NCBI RefSeq assembly: GCF_014235185.1
Contig: NZ_CP060131.1
Coordinates: forward strand, 2,177,501-2,241,500
DNA length: 64,000 nucleotides
Direction of reading: 5' to 3'
Source: Pseudonocardia petroleophila
GTDB lineage: Bacteria > Actinomycetota > Actinomycetes > Mycobacteriales > Pseudonocardiaceae
Below the pieces are notes generated by a model. That model ran no database searches, was not told where the DNA came from, and worked only from the letters and a program-made list of their open reading frames with translations. Shown here piece by piece: positions 18,814-29,073 of this stretch (position 1 is the stretch's first letter; every line of letters begins with the position of its first letter). The position numbers and the translations under genes are program-made.

Positions 18814-19905
18814 ATGAGCACCGGTCTCGAGGCGCGGATCGTCGTGCGCCGCCCCGCGTTCACCCTCGACGTGTCGATCACCGCGGCCCCCGGCGAGGTG
18901 CTCGCCGTGCTCGGGCCCAACGGCGCGGGCAAGTCGACGCTGCTCGGCGTGCTGTCCGGGCTGCTGCGCCCCGACGAGGGGTTCGTGCGGGTGGGGGACC
19001 GCGTCGTCACCGACACCGCGGCGGGCGTGCACGTGCCGCCGCACCGGCGCGGGGTGGGCCTGCTCGCCCAGCAGGCCCTGCTGTTCCCGCACCTCTCCGC
19101 GCTCGACAACATCGCGTTCGGGCCGCGCGCCCGGGGGATGCCGCGCCGGGAGGCCCAGGAGCGGGCCGAGGAGCTGCTGGCCGGCGTCGACGCCGCCGCG
19201 CTCGGCGACCGCAAGCCGTCGCAGATGTCCGGCGGCCAGCAGCAGCGGGTCGCGCTGGCCCGGGCGCTGGCGCCGGAGCCCGGGCTGCTGCTGCTCGACG
19301 AGCCGCTGGCCGCCCTCGACGTCGACGCCACCCCGGCGATGCGCGCGCTGCTGCGCCGGGTCGTCCGCGACGGCAAGCGGACCGCCGTGCTCGTCACCCA
19401 CTCCGCGCTCGACGCCCTCGTGCTCGCCGACCGCGTCGTCGTGCTCACCGACGGGCGGGTGGTCGAGGTCGGCGGCACCCGCGACGTGCTGGCCCGCCCG
19501 CGCAGCCCGTTCACCGCGCGGATCGCCGGGCTCGACCTGGTCCCGGGAGTCCGCGACGCCGCGGGCCTGCGCACCCCCGACGGCCTGCTCGTCTCCGGCC
19601 GGGCCGACGGCGTCGAGGTCGGGGACGCGGCGGTGGCGGTGTTCCCGCCGTCGGCGGTCGCCGTCTACGCGAGCCCGCCCGAGGGCAGCCCGCGCAACGT
19701 GCTCCCGGTGCGGCTGGCCGCGATCGAGCCCCGCGGCGACGTCGTGCGGCTGCGCGCCGGGGCCGCGCCGGGCGGCCCCGCCTGGGTCGACGGCCTCGCC
19801 GCGGACGTCACCCCGGCCGCGGTGGCCGACCTGGCCGTGGAGCCCGGGGCGGACCTCTGGTTCGTGGTCAAGGCGACCGAGGTGGCCATCCACGGCGCAG
19901 GCTGA
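18814..19905 (+). CDS. modC: Molybdate ABC transporter ATP-binding protein
   Basis: 363 residues. Walker A GPNGAGKST is near residue 34, the Q loop follows, the signature is SGGQQQRVALARAL near 136, Walker B is LLLLDEPLAALD, and a TOBE/Mop-like domain occupies the last 120 residues, where molybdate may exert feedback. ATG 18814 has GGGGGAG eight bases upstream; an in-frame ATG at 18763 is possible but lacks a good site. It is the last gene of the molbindin-modABC operon and ends four bases from the convergent lipoprotein gene. Confidence 0.94.
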   Translation: MSTGLEARIVVRRPAFTLDVSITAAPGEVLAVLGPNGAGKSTLLGVLSGLLRPDEGFVRVGDRVVTDTAAGVHVPPHRRGVGLLAQQALLFPHLSALDNIAFGPRARGMPRREAQERAEELLAGVDAAALGDRKPSQMSGGQQQRVALARALAPEPGLLLLDEPLAALDVDATPAMRALLRRVVRDGKRTAVLVTHSALDALVLADRVVVLTDGRVVEVGGTRDVLARPRSPFTARIAGLDLVPGVRDAAGLRTPDGLLVSGRADGVEVGDAAVAVFPPSAVAVYASPPEGSPRNVLPVRLAAIEPRGDVVRLRAGAAPGGPAWVDGLAADVTPAAVADLAVEPGADLWFVVKATEVAIHGAG

Positions 19906-19909
19906 GCGG

Positions 19910-20515
19910 TCAGCGGGCCACGTCGATCACCAGGCGCGGCGGGGCCTCCAGGGTGCTCACGGCGAACCCGGTGCGCCCGCGCACCCCGGCGGCCCAGACG
20001 AGCACCCGCTCGAAGTCGCCGAGGTTCACCAGCTCGGTGACCCGGGCCGTGTCGCCGGAGAGCCGGCGGGGCACGTCGAACGCCGGCTCGGGGTCGCCGA
20101 CCTCGCGGTACGCGCTCGACCCGATCAACGACACCTGCAGCGCGGCCGTTCCCGCCAGCGGGACCTCCTCGCCGGCCGGGTCGGAGTACACCGGCAGGTC
20201 GACGTAGGAGATCCGGTAGCCGGGCACGGCCTCGGCGAACTCGAACACGATCCGGTCGGTGGTGCCCTGCCCGGCCACCCGCACGGCGGTGAGCAGACCG
20301 AACCCGGTGGCGTCGGACGCGGCCTCGGTCGCGGTCGGCACGGCGGTGGGAGGGGCCTCCGCAGCGGCCGTCGTCGCGGCGGCGGCGGGCGTCGCGCTCG
20401 TCGCCTGCGGGTCGACCGACGGGACCGGGGTGCCGGGCGGGGCGCTCGTGCAGCCCGCCGCGAGGAGCAGGGCGACCAGCGGGGTGACCAGCGCGAACGA
20501 CGGCGTGCGGCTCAT
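19910..20515 (-). CDS. AMIN-like domain lipoprotein
   Basis: 201 residues from ATG 20515. A lipobox (LLLAAGC) is followed by an Ala/Thr/Pro linker to about residue 75 and a beta-rich domain like the actinobacterial AMIN-like domain ([27 protein letters not shown], then PRLVIDVA at the end). Such domains bind envelope components, possibly peptidoglycan. It is divergent from the subtilase gene at 20629 and convergent with modC. The precise function is unknown. Confidence 0.82.
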   Translation of the reverse strand: MSRTPSFALVTPLVALLLAAGCTSAPPGTPVPSVDPQATSATPAAAATTAAAEAPPTAVPTATEAASDATGFGLLTAVRVAGQGTTDRIVFEFAEAVPGYRISYVDLPVYSDPAGEEVPLAGTAALQVSLIGSSAYREVGDPEPAFDVPRRLSGDTARVTELVNLGDFERVLVWAAGVRGRTGFAVSTLEAPPRLVIDVAR

Positions 20516-20628
20516 GCGGGCCGAGGATAGGGCCGTCAACCCAGCGTCACACCATCAGGCACATGCGTCACCCGAGCCCCGATCGTGTCCCTGTCGGTGA
20601 TCGCGTGGTGAACGTAGCGTCGCTCCCC

Positions 20629-21804
20629 GTGACCCGCTTGATCCTGCGCATCGCCCCACTGGTGATGGCGCTGCTGTGCGCATCGACGCTGCTCGGCCCC
20701 GCCGCGTACGCGACCCAGCCCGAGCCCGACATCTCGACCGACTACGTCGTGCACGCCCGCACCGCCGCCGAGGCCCGGGCCGCGGCGCGGGCGCTGGGCG
20801 TGGAGCCGACCGTGCTCTTCGAGCGGGCCTTCTCCGGGTTCGCCGCCCGCCTCTCGCGCGCGCAGGTGGCGCAGCTGCAGGACCGGCCCGGCGTGCTCGG
20901 CGTCGAGGAGGACCGGCGGATCACCCCGCTGGAGCCGCGGTCGCAGCGGATGAGCGACCAGCTCACCGAGAGCGTCCAGACCAACCCGCAGAACTGGGGC
21001 CTGGACCGCATCGACCAGCGCAGCCTGCCGCTGGACAACAGCTACTCCACCCGGGCGACCGGCGAGGGCGTCACGGTCTACGTGCTCGACACCGGCGTCG
21101 ACGTCACCCACCCGGCGTTCGGGGGCCGCGCGAGCGAGGCCGTGAACACCGTCGACGACATCTCCGGCGACTGCGACGGCCACGGCACGGTGGTGGCGGG
21201 CATCGCCGCGTCCCGGGACTTCGGCGTGGCCAAGGGCGCCCAGGTGCGGTCGGTGAAGGTCCTCGACTGCAGCGGAGCGGGCACGCTGTCCTCGCTGCTC
21301 GCGGGCATCGACTGGGTGGCGCGCAACCAGCAGGGCCCGTCGGTCGCGGTCATGTCCTGGAGCTACGGCCCGTCCGACGTGCTGCTCGCCGCGGTCAGCG
21401 AGCTGGTCGGGCGCGGTGTCTTCGTCGCGTCGTCGGCCGGCAACACCGGCGGCGACGACTGCGGCGTCGCCCCCCGCGCCTCCGACGGCGTGCTCGTCGT
21501 CGCGAACTCGACGATCGACGACCAGCGCGCCTCCTCGTCGAGCACGGGGGAGTGCGTGGACCTCTACGCCCCCGGCACCGGCATCGTCTCCAGCGTCCCC
21601 GGCGGCGGCACGGCGTCCTACACGGGCACCTCGATGGCCGCTCCGCACGCCGCAGGCGTGGCGGCGCTGTACAAGGAGACCTTCGGCGACGCCCCGAGCG
21701 GCACCGTCGAGCGGTGGATCGTCGAGAACGCCACCCCCGGCGTGGTGCGCGGCGGCGAGACCGGCGACACCCCCAACCTGCTGCTCAACACCGGCGGGCT
21801 CTGA
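20629..21804 (+). CDS. Secreted S8 family serine protease (subtilase)
   Basis: 391 residues: signal peptide (about 1-28), an I9 propeptide-like domain ([20 protein letters not shown]), then the subtilisin domain with Asp near 153 in [11 protein letters not shown], His near 185 in [11 protein letters not shown] and Ser near 335 in [11 protein letters not shown]. All three catalytic residues are intact, so it should be an active, self-processing exported protease. GTG 20629 is preferred because TAGCGT lies eight bases upstream; GTG 20608 is the alternative. It ends nine bases from the convergent serS. Confidence 0.93.
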   Translation: MTRLILRIAPLVMALLCASTLLGPAAYATQPEPDISTDYVVHARTAAEARAAARALGVEPTVLFERAFSGFAARLSRAQVAQLQDRPGVLGVEEDRRITPLEPRSQRMSDQLTESVQTNPQNWGLDRIDQRSLPLDNSYSTRATGEGVTVYVLDTGVDVTHPAFGGRASEAVNTVDDISGDCDGHGTVVAGIAASRDFGVAKGAQVRSVKVLDCSGAGTLSSLLAGIDWVARNQQGPSVAVMSWSYGPSDVLLAAVSELVGRGVFVASSAGNTGGDDCGVAPRASDGVLVVANSTIDDQRASSSSTGECVDLYAPGTGIVSSVPGGGTASYTGTSMAAPHAAGVAALYKETFGDAPSGTVERWIVENATPGVVRGGETGDTPNLLLNTGGL

Positions 21805-21813
21805 GCCGGTGGC

Positions 21814-23079
21814 TCAGGCGGGCTCCAGCACGTCGAAGCCGGTGTAGGGGGTCAGGGCGGGCGGGAGGCGGACCGACCCGTCGGGCTGCTGGCCCTGCTC
21901 CAGGATCGCGACGAGCGTGCGGCCGATCGGCAGGGCCGAGCTGTTGAGCGTGGCCGCGAACCCGCGCGTGCCGTCCTTGGCCTTCGTGCGGATCCCGGCG
22001 CGGCGCGCCTGGAACACCCCGAAGTCCGACGCCGACGCGATCTCCCGGTACGCCTGCTGCCCGGGCAGCCACACCTCGATGTCGTAGGTGTACTCCGCGG
22101 AGAAGCCGATGTCGCCCGCCGCGAGCCGCACGACGCGGTGGGCGAGCCCGAGGCCCTGCAGCACCGCCTCGGCGTGCGTGACGAGCAGCTCCAGCTCCTC
22201 GCGCGAGCGCGCCGGGTCGACGAGGCGCACGAGCTCGACCTTGGAGAACTCGTGCAGCCGCACCAGCCCGCGGGTGTCGCGGCCGTAGGAGCCGGCCTCC
22301 GAGCGGAAGCACGGCGTGTGCGCGGTGTAGGCGAGCGGGAGGTCCTCGGCGGCGAGGGTCTCCTTGGCGTGCAGGTTCGTCAGCGGCACCTCGGCGGTCG
22401 GGATGAGGTAGAGCGCGCGCTCGTCGACCCCGGTCCGGAACAGGTCCTGCTCGAACTTCGGCAGCTGCCCGGTGCCGGTCATCGTGGTGGCGTTGACCAG
22501 CGTGGGCACCGAGAACTCGGTGTACCCGTGCTGCTCGGCGAGGTCGAGGAAGTAGCGGGCGAGCGCGCGCTCCAGCTTCGCGCCCTTCCCCTTCAGCACC
22601 GCGAACCGCGGGCCCGACAGCTTCGTGGCGCGGGCGAGGTCGAGGATGCCGAGCCTCTCGCCGAGGTCGACGTGGTCGAGCGGCTCGGCGATCCGCTGCG
22701 GCTCGCCCCAGGTGCGGACGAGCTCGGCGTCGGCGTCGGACGTGCCGTCGGGGAGCTCGTCGGCGGGGAGGTTGGGGATGCCGAGCAGCAGCTCCTGCAG
22801 CTCCGCCTCCAGCGCGCGGTGCTCCTCCTCCGCCGCGGCGACGACGGCCTTGAGCTCGCGGGCCCGCTCCACCAGCGCCGGGCGCTCCTCGGGCGAGGCG
22901 CCCTTGACCGAGGTGGCGACGCGCTTGGACTCCCCGCGCGCGTCGTCACCGCGCCCGATCGCGGAGTTGCGGGCGGCCAGCAGCTTCTCGAGCGCGGTGA
23001 CGTCGAGGGCGAAGCCGCGGCGGCCCAGCTTGCGGACGGCGTCGGTGGCGGGGTCGAGCAGGACGCGGGGGTCGTGCAT
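21814..23079 (-). CDS. serS: Seryl-tRNA synthetase
   Basis: 421 residues, the normal bacterial length. The N-terminal coiled-coil arm that grips tRNA-Ser is followed by a class II core: motif 2 in [20 protein letters not shown] and motif 3 near the C-terminus ([13 protein letters not shown]). ATG 23079 is preceded at six bases by a TACCCT -10-like hexamer (plus-strand AGGGTA, 23086-23091) and lacks a Shine-Dalgarno, so the mRNA may be leaderless. It is divergent from the acyl-CoA synthetase gene at 23207. Confidence 0.97.
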   Translation of the reverse strand: MHDPRVLLDPATDAVRKLGRRGFALDVTALEKLLAARNSAIGRGDDARGESKRVATSVKGASPEERPALVERARELKAVVAAAEEEHRALEAELQELLLGIPNLPADELPDGTSDADAELVRTWGEPQRIAEPLDHVDLGERLGILDLARATKLSGPRFAVLKGKGAKLERALARYFLDLAEQHGYTEFSVPTLVNATTMTGTGQLPKFEQDLFRTGVDERALYLIPTAEVPLTNLHAKETLAAEDLPLAYTAHTPCFRSEAGSYGRDTRGLVRLHEFSKVELVRLVDPARSREELELLVTHAEAVLQGLGLAHRVVRLAAGDIGFSAEYTYDIEVWLPGQQAYREIASASDFGVFQARRAGIRTKAKDGTRGFAATLNSSALPIGRTLVAILEQGQQPDGSVRLPPALTPYTGFDVLEPA

Positions 23080-23206
23080 CGGTCCAGGGTATCGGCGGTG
23101 TGCGAGCGGGTTACGGGCACGCCTCCCTCCATCCGGAGGTGGCGACGGGCACCCGTCCGTCGCAGGATGTGCGGTGAACCACACTGCCGTGCTGAAAGGT
23201 CGTCCC

Positions 23207-24865
23207 GTGTCCCTGGCCCCTGCCGTCCCCTCCTACGCGTCCGGCACCTCCGAGGTGCCCCTGCTCGGCGACACGATCGGGGACAACTTCGATCGCACCG
23301 CGCTCGCGCAGCCCGACGTCGACGCGCTGGTCGAGGTGCCCACCGGGCGGAGATGGACCTACGGGGAGCTGCGCACCGAGGTCGACGCGGTCGCGCTCGG
23401 GCTCGTCGCCGCGGGCCTGGAGAAGGGCGACCGGCTCGGGATCTGGGCCCCGAACGTCGCGGAGTGGGTGCTGATCCAGTACGCCACCGCGAAGCTCGGC
23501 GTGGTGCTGGTCAACATCAACCCGGCCTACCGCACGCACGAGCTGGAGTTCGTGCTCAAGCAGGCCGGGATCTCCGTGCTGGTGGCGGCCACCGCGTTCA
23601 AGACGTCCGACTACGCGGCGATGATCGCCGAGGTCCGGCCGAGCTGTCCGGACCTGCGCCGGGTGGTGCTCATCGGCACCGACGACTGGGAGTCACTCGT
23701 CGGCCCCGGCCGCGGCGCCGACCCCGCGGAGCTGGAGCGCCGCCAGGCCGACCTGAGCCCCGACGACCCGATCAACATCCAGTACACCTCGGGCACCACG
23801 GGCTTCCCCAAGGGCGCCACGCTGAGCCACCACAACATCCTCAACAACGGCTACAACGTCGGCCGCCTGTGCGGCTACGGCCCCGAGGACCGCGTCTGCA
23901 TCCCGGTGCCCTTCTACCACTGCTTCGGCATGGTCATGGGCAACCTCGCGTGCACCTCCAACGGGTCGACGATGGTGATCCCCGGACCGGGCTTCGACCC
24001 CAAGGCGACGCTGCACGCCGTCCAGCAGGAGCGGTGCACGTCGCTCTACGGCGTGCCGACGATGTTCATCGCCGAGCTCAACGACCCCACCTTCGGCGAC
24101 TACGACCTCTCCTCGCTGCGCACCGGGATCATGGCGGGCTCGCCGTGCCCGGTCGAGGTGATGAAGCAGGTCGTCGACCGGATGGGGATGACGGAGGTGT
24201 CGATCTGCTACGGCATGACCGAGACCTCCCCGGTGTCGACCCAGACCCGCGCCGACGACTCGCTGGAGCGCCGCGTGTCGACCGTCGGACGGGTGGGGCC
24301 GCACCTGGAGGTCAAGGTCGTCGACCCGGAGAGCGGCCTGACGCTGCCCCGCGGCGAGCCGGGCGAGCTGTGCACCCGCGGCTACTCGGTGATGCTCGGC
24401 TACTGGAACGAGCCGGAGAAGACCGCCGAGGCCATCGACGCCGCCCGCTGGATGCACACCGGCGACATCGGGATCATGGACGACGAGGGTTACCTCAACA
24501 TCACCGGCCGGATCAAGGACATGGTGATCCGGGGCGGCGAGAACGTGTACCCGCGGGAGATCGAGGAGTTCCTCTACACCCACCCCGACATCGTCGACGC
24601 CCAGGTCATCGGCGTGCCCGACGCCCGGTACGGCGAGGAGCTGTGCGCCTGGGTGACGCTGCGGGACGGGGCGGAGGAGCTCACGGTGGAGAAGGTGCGC
24701 GAGTTCGCCACCGGCAAGCTCGCGCACTACAAGATCCCGCGCTACGTGATGGTGGTGGAGGAGTTCCCGATGACCGTCACGGGCAAGGTCCGCAAGATCG
24801 AGATGCGGGAGAAGAGCGTGGGGCTCCTCGGCCTGGAGGACGCAGCGGCGGTGCGCAACGCCTAG
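23207..24865 (+). CDS. Fatty-acyl-CoA synthetase (AMP-binding)
   Basis: 552 residues of the ANL superfamily. The P-loop motif is [11 protein letters not shown] near residue 195, with YGMTETSPV, the adenine-binding [13 protein letters not shown] region, the hinge [21 protein letters not shown] and the catalytic Lys in TVTGKVRK. It resembles the medium/long-chain FadD35 group. It activates a carboxylic acid to its CoA thioester at the expense of ATP. GTG 23207 has GAAAGG upstream; GTG 23174 is an alternative. Its stop overlaps that of the convergent P450 gene by four bases. Confidence 0.93.
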   Translation: MSLAPAVPSYASGTSEVPLLGDTIGDNFDRTALAQPDVDALVEVPTGRRWTYGELRTEVDAVALGLVAAGLEKGDRLGIWAPNVAEWVLIQYATAKLGVVLVNINPAYRTHELEFVLKQAGISVLVAATAFKTSDYAAMIAEVRPSCPDLRRVVLIGTDDWESLVGPGRGADPAELERRQADLSPDDPINIQYTSGTTGFPKGATLSHHNILNNGYNVGRLCGYGPEDRVCIPVPFYHCFGMVMGNLACTSNGSTMVIPGPGFDPKATLHAVQQERCTSLYGVPTMFIAELNDPTFGDYDLSSLRTGIMAGSPCPVEVMKQVVDRMGMTEVSICYGMTETSPVSTQTRADDSLERRVSTVGRVGPHLEVKVVDPESGLTLPRGEPGELCTRGYSVMLGYWNEPEKTAEAIDAARWMHTGDIGIMDDEGYLNITGRIKDMVIRGGENVYPREIEEFLYTHPDIVDAQVIGVPDARYGEELCAWVTLRDGAEELTVEKVREFATGKLAHYKIPRYVMVVEEFPMTVTGKVRKIEMREKSVGLLGLEDAAAVRNA

Positions 24866-26100
24866 GTGAGCCGCACCGAGAGCTCGCGGTAGGTGGGGAT
24901 CAGGGCCCGGCGGGCCGGTCGGCGGTGCTGCACCGTCCAGGGCCGTCCGGCGGCCGTCATCGTCTCCAGCATCGCGCCCACCTCCGCCTGAGCCAGCGCC
25001 GCGCCCAGGCAGAGGTGGCGGCCCGCGCCGAACCACAGCCGGCGGTTGTCGGGCAGGTAGGGGCGGTCGAGGTCGAACCCGCCGGGGGCGGTGTTGGCGG
25101 TCCAGGTCAGCAGCAGGATGCGCTCGCCCGCCCGCAGCCGCCGCCCGGCCACGGTGACGTCGCGCCGGACCGACCGGCCGATCACCGGGGCCGGGGTCGT
25201 GACGCGCAGGCCCTCGCGGACGGCGTCGGGGAGCCGGGCGGGCTCGGCGAGCAGCCGGTGCTGCTCGCCGGTGTCGTGCAGCAGCGCCACCGTGCGCGCC
25301 ATCGCCGACGCCGCGGTCTCGGTCCCGGCCACCATGAGCAGCGCGGCGAGCCCGGTCGTCTCCCGCAGCCCCAGACCCAGCTCGCGGCAGCGGCCGAGCA
25401 GCGTCTCGGGCGGGGCGTCGCGCCAGGCGTCGGGGACGCCGCGCGTCAGGTCGTCGACGATCGCCTTCGCCCCGGCCACCGCCGCGGGGGTGAGGGTGGT
25501 GTCGGCGGCGCTGCCCAGAGCGGTCGCCGCCAGCCGCTCGCCGGTGGCGAACAGCGTGCGGGCCCGCCGATCGTCGAGGTCGCCCAGTCCGAGCAGCGAC
25601 GCCAGCATCCGCCCGACGAGCACCCGGCCGAGGTCCGCGGCGTCCACCGGTGCACCGGAGGCGAGGTCGGTGCGGGCCGCCGCGAGCCGCCGCGCCCACG
25701 CCCCGCTCACCAGCCGCGCGGCCGTGGCCTCGGTGAACAGGTCCCGGGCACGGGTGCGCAGGTCGAGGTGGCCCGGCCCGTCGAACAGGTCGAGGACCCA
25801 CTCGCCCAGCACCTGCGCCCACAGGTGCCCGACCCCGCCCTCGGCGACGAGGGTGAACGAGCGGTGGTCGGTGAGGACCTCCCGCGCGATCCGCGGGTCG
25901 GCGCTGACCCAGCCGAGCCGCGGCACCCGCCGGATCGGGACGGCGAGGCGCCCGCCGAGGAGCAGCGCGGCCAGCGCGGGTCGGGCGGCGACGAGCAGCC
26001 GGCGCTCGTGACGGGTGGCGGTGTCGGGCACCGGCCCATCGTCGTCGCGGGGGCGGCGGGGCGGAACGGTGGTCCCACCGACGCTGATCAGCGGCTGCAC
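24862..26100 (-). CDS. Cytochrome P450
   Basis: About 412 residues from GTG 26100. The haem-binding loop [10 protein letters not shown] is near residue 363, the I-helix oxygen motif is VAGTETA, and the K-helix ExxR is in REGLR. All essential residues are present. The substrate is unknown; no ferredoxin or reductase gene is adjacent. An internal GTG at 26031 ([11 protein letters not shown]) is a possible start. It ends with a four-base overlap with the convergent acyl-CoA synthetase gene, and its start region adjoins the cold-shock gene leader. Confidence 0.92.
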   Translation of the reverse strand: MQPLISVGGTTVPPRRPRDDDGPVPDTATRHERRLLVAARPALAALLLGGRLAVPIRRVPRLGWVSADPRIAREVLTDHRSFTLVAEGGVGHLWAQVLGEWVLDLFDGPGHLDLRTRARDLFTEATAARLVSGAWARRLAAARTDLASGAPVDAADLGRVLVGRMLASLLGLGDLDDRRARTLFATGERLAATALGSAADTTLTPAAVAGAKAIVDDLTRGVPDAWRDAPPETLLGRCRELGLGLRETTGLAALLMVAGTETAASAMARTVALLHDTGEQHRLLAEPARLPDAVREGLRVTTPAPVIGRSVRRDVTVAGRRLRAGERILLLTWTANTAPGGFDLDRPYLPDNRRLWFGAGRHLCLGAALAQAEVGAMLETMTAAGRPWTVQHRRPARRALIPTYRELSVRLT

Positions 26101-26118
26101 GGACGGGTGTCGCCGGGC

Positions 26119-26251
26119 TAAGGTGGACGGGCGCGTCCCGGTGTCGTCAGGTGGGCCCAGAAGGCGGCCCAGGCATCAGGGCGCGTTCGTCGTGCATCCG
26201 CGAGGACGCGGTGCGCGAGGAACGCGACGATCAAGGAACGGGTGAGACCAG
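26119..26251 (+). promoter_or_regulatory. Promoter and structured leader of the cold-shock gene
   Basis: A TAAGGT -10-like hexamer lies at 26119-26124, about 125 bases before the start. In the leader, CGCGTTC at 26182-26188 pairs with GAACGCG at 26220-26226, and a partly paired inner stem lies between. Cold-shock mRNAs often have long folded leaders that control stability or translation with temperature. Confidence 0.45.
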
Positions 26252-26638
26252 GTGCCGAGCGGCAGGGTCAAGTGGTACGACGCCGACAAGGGCTTCGGCT
26301 TCCTCGCCCAGGACGGCGGCGAGGACGTCTACGTCCGCAAGGCTGCGCTGCCGGCCGGGGTGGAGTCGCTCAAGCCGGGCCAGCGCGTCGAGTTCGGGAT
26401 GGCGGAGGGCCGGCGCGGCCCGCAGGCGCTGCAGGTGAAGCTGGTGGACGCGCCGCCGTCGGTCGTGGAGGCCGCGCGCCGTCCCGCGGAGGACCTGCAC
26501 AGCCTCATCGAGGACATGATCCGGCTGCTGGACACGAAGGTGCAGCCCGACCTGCGCCGCGGGCGCTACCCGGAGCGCAAGACCGCGAAGCTGGCGGCCG
26601 AGGTCGTCCGCGCCGTGGCGCGCGACCTCGACGGCTGA
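26252..26638 (+). CDS. Cold-shock domain protein with C-terminal helical extension (CspB type)
   Basis: 128 residues. Residues 1-66 are a cold-shock domain with RNP1 KGFGFL; RNP2 is DVYVRKAAL instead of the usual VFVH pattern. The remaining 60 residues are a charged helical extension ([20 protein letters not shown]) shared with a mycobacterial CspB as I recall it. It binds single-stranded RNA or DNA. GTG 26252 follows a long leader. It ends one base from the convergent DUF2771 gene. Confidence 0.9.
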   Translation: MPSGRVKWYDADKGFGFLAQDGGEDVYVRKAALPAGVESLKPGQRVEFGMAEGRRGPQALQVKLVDAPPSVVEAARRPAEDLHSLIEDMIRLLDTKVQPDLRRGRYPERKTAKLAAEVVRAVARDLDG

Positions 26639-26639
26639 G

Positions 26640-27104
26640 CTACCCGGAGACCGTCAGCACCCAGCTCGACCGGATCGGGAACACGATCTCGCCGGTCGCC
26701 TCGTCGATCTCCGGGGGCGGCCCGTACTGCTGCACCTGCGCGGTGAGCAGGCGGGCGTCCGCGGGGAGCTCGAGCGAGTAGGTCTGCTGGGTCTGCGGGG
26801 TGAACACCGTCGTGCGCTCGTCGACCTGCTCGCCCGCGCCGTCGCGGTAGGTGAACACGATCTGCCACGGGGTGTCGGACACGGCCGTCGGGACCGTCAC
26901 GAGCACCGGCGTGCCCGGGGGCACCGGCAGCGTGACGGGGGCGTTCGCGTCGTTCGTGCAGGTCACGAAGTCGTCCTGGCAGTACTGGGTGGGTGCGGCG
27001 ACGGCCGACTGCGTCCCGGCCGCGAACGTCACCTCGGGCGGGTCGCCCGCCCCGCAGGCGGCCAGCAGCGGGACGGCGAGGGCCAGGGCGAGGACGCGGC
27101 GCAC
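26640..27104 (-). CDS. DUF2771 lipoprotein
   Basis: 154 residues with a lipobox signal (VPLLAACG, Cys near 17) and an exported beta-rich domain with a Cys pair (QYCQDDFVTCTND). It matches the DUF2771 family, which has no known function. It lies nine bases downstream of the MFS transporter gene in the same direction, so both are probably on one transcript; this pairing recurs in actinobacteria as I recall. Confidence 0.82.
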   Translation of the reverse strand: MRRVLALALAVPLLAACGAGDPPEVTFAAGTQSAVAAPTQYCQDDFVTCTNDANAPVTLPVPPGTPVLVTVPTAVSDTPWQIVFTYRDGAGEQVDERTTVFTPQTQQTYSLELPADARLLTAQVQQYGPPPEIDEATGEIVFPIRSSWVLTVSG

Positions 27105-27113
27105 GGCGCCACC

Positions 27114-29009
27114 CTACGTACGGGTGCGGGCGGGCTCCGACCGCGGCGCCAGGAACGGCAGGATGCTGTGCCCTCGCGCGATCAGGGCCGTCTGGACGCC
27201 GCCGATCGCCACCATCGCCGAGGCGACGACGAACCCGAGCCCGTAGGTGTCGTGCGGCAGCAGGACGCCGAGCGCGCCGCCGAACACCCACGCCAGCTGC
27301 AGCACCGTCTCGGACCGGCCGAACGCCGAGGCCCGCGACTCCTCCGGGAGGTCGCGCTGGATCACCGCGTCGAGGCAGACCTTGGCCAGCGCGCTGCAGG
27401 TGGACGCCACGAGCGCGACGATCGCCGCCGTCGCGATGCCGGGGAGGACGGCGGCGACGACCGCGGCCGCCACGGCCACCGCGATGCAGCCGACGATCAC
27501 CGTGTCGATCTTGCTGAACCGCTGCCGCGACCCGGCCGCGTTGCCGCCGAACGACCCGAGCCCGGCCGCGGCGCCGACGATCCCGATGAGGAACAGCTGG
27601 CGGGCGGGGTCCTCGCCGGCCTGCGCGCGCACCGTGAACGCGACGAACAGCGTGAGGAAACCGGTGAGGAACCGCATCGACCCGTTGCCCCACAGGGCGA
27701 CGACGACACCGCGGCTGACGGGTCGGCGCCGCCCGCGGTGGGTGCTGCGCAGCGCCGCCGGGACCTCGCCCGCCGTCGACTCCACCCAGCGGGGGATCCG
27801 CAGGCACAGCAGCGTGCCGGCCACGGCGAGCGCCGCGGTGAAGAACAGGGCCCCCGGTGAGCCGGCCAGCGCCGCGATGCCGGCGGCCGTGCCACCGAAC
27901 ACCCCGCCCGCGACCAGCCCGAACGTGGTGAGGCGCGAGTTCGTCGTGGCCAGGGTGATCCGGCTGGGGAGCACGCGGGGCGTGACCGCCGACTTGAGCA
28001 CGTGGTAGGTCTTGCTCAGCACCATGACGCCGAGCGCGGCCGGGTAGAGGCCCCAGTTGTCGTAGTTCAGCGCCATGACGACGGCGAGGACCGCCCGCCC
28101 GCCGAAGGAGACGGCGAGCGCGGCGCGGCGGCCGCGCTGCAGGCGGTCGAGCAGCGGGCCGATCACCGGCGCGACCACCGCGAACGGGGCCACGGTGATG
28201 GCGAGGTAGAGGGCGACGTTGGTGACGCTCTCGGCCGTCGCCGCGGCGAAGAACAGCGTGTTGGCCAGCGCGACGGCCACCGCGGCGTCGACGGCGTAGG
28301 TCATCATCGTGGCGTAGGTCAGGGCGGTGAGACCGGAGCGGTCGGCCCCGTCGGCGCTCGCGGCGCGCTGGAACGCGCGGATGCCGTTGCCGGTGATCTG
28401 GCGGCTGCGCATCGCCGCGACCCGGGTGACGGTGAGCTTGCGGGGCATCTTCGGCGCGGCGGGGGCGGCCGCCGCGGGCTCCGGCTCGGCGACCGGCGGG
28501 GGTCCGGCCTCGGTCCACAGCACCTCGTCCCGCGCGTCGGGCGGGCCGGGCGTCCAGGACTGCGGCGGGACCGGCGGGGTGACCGTCGTCGGCGTCCACG
28601 GCGGTGCGGGCGGCGGGGTGCGGCGGTGCGCCGCCGGGTCGTAGCCGGGGTCGTCGTGCCAGGGGTAGCGGCGGCGCGGGGCGTACCGGTCGTCGACGGG
28701 GGTGGTGGGGTGCTCCACGGCCGGGTGCGGCGCCGTCTGGTGCGGGGCGGTCTGGTGCGGGGCGGTCTGGTGCGGGGCGGTCTGGTGCGGGGCGGTCTGG
28801 TGCGGGGCGGTCTGGTGCGGGGTGGCCTCGGGCGGCGTGGTCGGGTGCGGGGCGGCCGGGAACGCGGCCGTCGCGGGGGGTGCGGTGGGGTGCGGCGCCG
28901 GGAACTGCGCGGTGGGCCGCGGGGTGCCGGCCGGGCGGGGCGCGCGGGACGCGGTGCGGCGGCGGAGGAAGGGGAACCCGGAGCGCGCCACGGACCCATT
29001 CTGACGCAT
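27114..29009 (-). CDS. MFS transporter with a long repetitive cytoplasmic N-terminus
   Basis: 631 residues. The first 190 are disordered, rich in Pro, His and Thr, with six HQTAP repeats near residues 62-91. From about residue 205 there are roughly 12 membrane helices in MFS arrangement (LPSRITLATTNSRLTTFGL, and DLPEESRASAFGRSETVLQL). The substrate is unknown. ATG 29009 has AGGG six bases upstream; GTG 28991 is an alternative. DUF2771 follows it in the same direction. The His-rich repeats could bind metal or simply be a flexible tether. Confidence 0.85.
   Translation of the reverse strand: MRQNGSVARSGFPFLRRRTASRAPRPAGTPRPTAQFPAPHPTAPPATAAFPAAPHPTTPPEATPHQTAPHQTAPHQTAPHQTAPHQTAPHQTAPHPAVEHPTTPVDDRYAPRRRYPWHDDPGYDPAAHRRTPPPAPPWTPTTVTPPVPPQSWTPGPPDARDEVLWTEAGPPPVAEPEPAAAAPAAPKMPRKLTVTRVAAMRSRQITGNGIRAFQRAASADGADRSGLTALTYATMMTYAVDAAVAVALANTLFFAAATAESVTNVALYLAITVAPFAVVAPVIGPLLDRLQRGRRAALAVSFGGRAVLAVVMALNYDNWGLYPAALGVMVLSKTYHVLKSAVTPRVLPSRITLATTNSRLTTFGLVAGGVFGGTAAGIAALAGSPGALFFTAALAVAGTLLCLRIPRWVESTAGEVPAALRSTHRGRRRPVSRGVVVALWGNGSMRFLTGFLTLFVAFTVRAQAGEDPARQLFLIGIVGAAAGLGSFGGNAAGSRQRFSKIDTVIVGCIAVAVAAAVVAAVLPGIATAAIVALVASTCSALAKVCLDAVIQRDLPEESRASAFGRSETVLQLAWVFGGALGVLLPHDTYGLGFVVASAMVAIGGVQTALIARGHSILPFLAPRSEPARTRT
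28736..28825 (-). repeat. 15-bp tandem repeat encoding HQTAP
   Basis: Six consecutive copies of TCTGGTGCGGGGCGG (plus strand), nearly identical; the last differs by one base. They are in frame with the MFS gene and encode Thr-Ala-Pro-His-Gln units. Such identical units tend to vary in number by slippage without breaking the gene. Confidence 0.93.
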
Positions 29010-29073
29010 CGGCGGCCCTGCGGGAGACCGTCGCCGGTGCAGCGTGGCGGGGCCGCGGGCGATGATCGCCGGA

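Noticed and set aside
18740..18817. Short open frame starting with ATG at the modB stop, before modC
   Set aside because: It would be 25 residues of Ser/Arg/Pro with no family, and it runs into the modC start; an untranslated spacer is simpler.
22138..26121. A 1327-codon open frame across serS (antisense), the acyl-CoA synthetase and the P450 region
   Set aside because: It crosses three well-supported genes and reads as Arg/Gly/Pro-rich noise, as expected in GC-rich DNA.
28736..28825. Possible CRISPR-like or minisatellite origin element
   Set aside because: Units have no spacers, lie within the MFS gene and encode HQTAP in frame.
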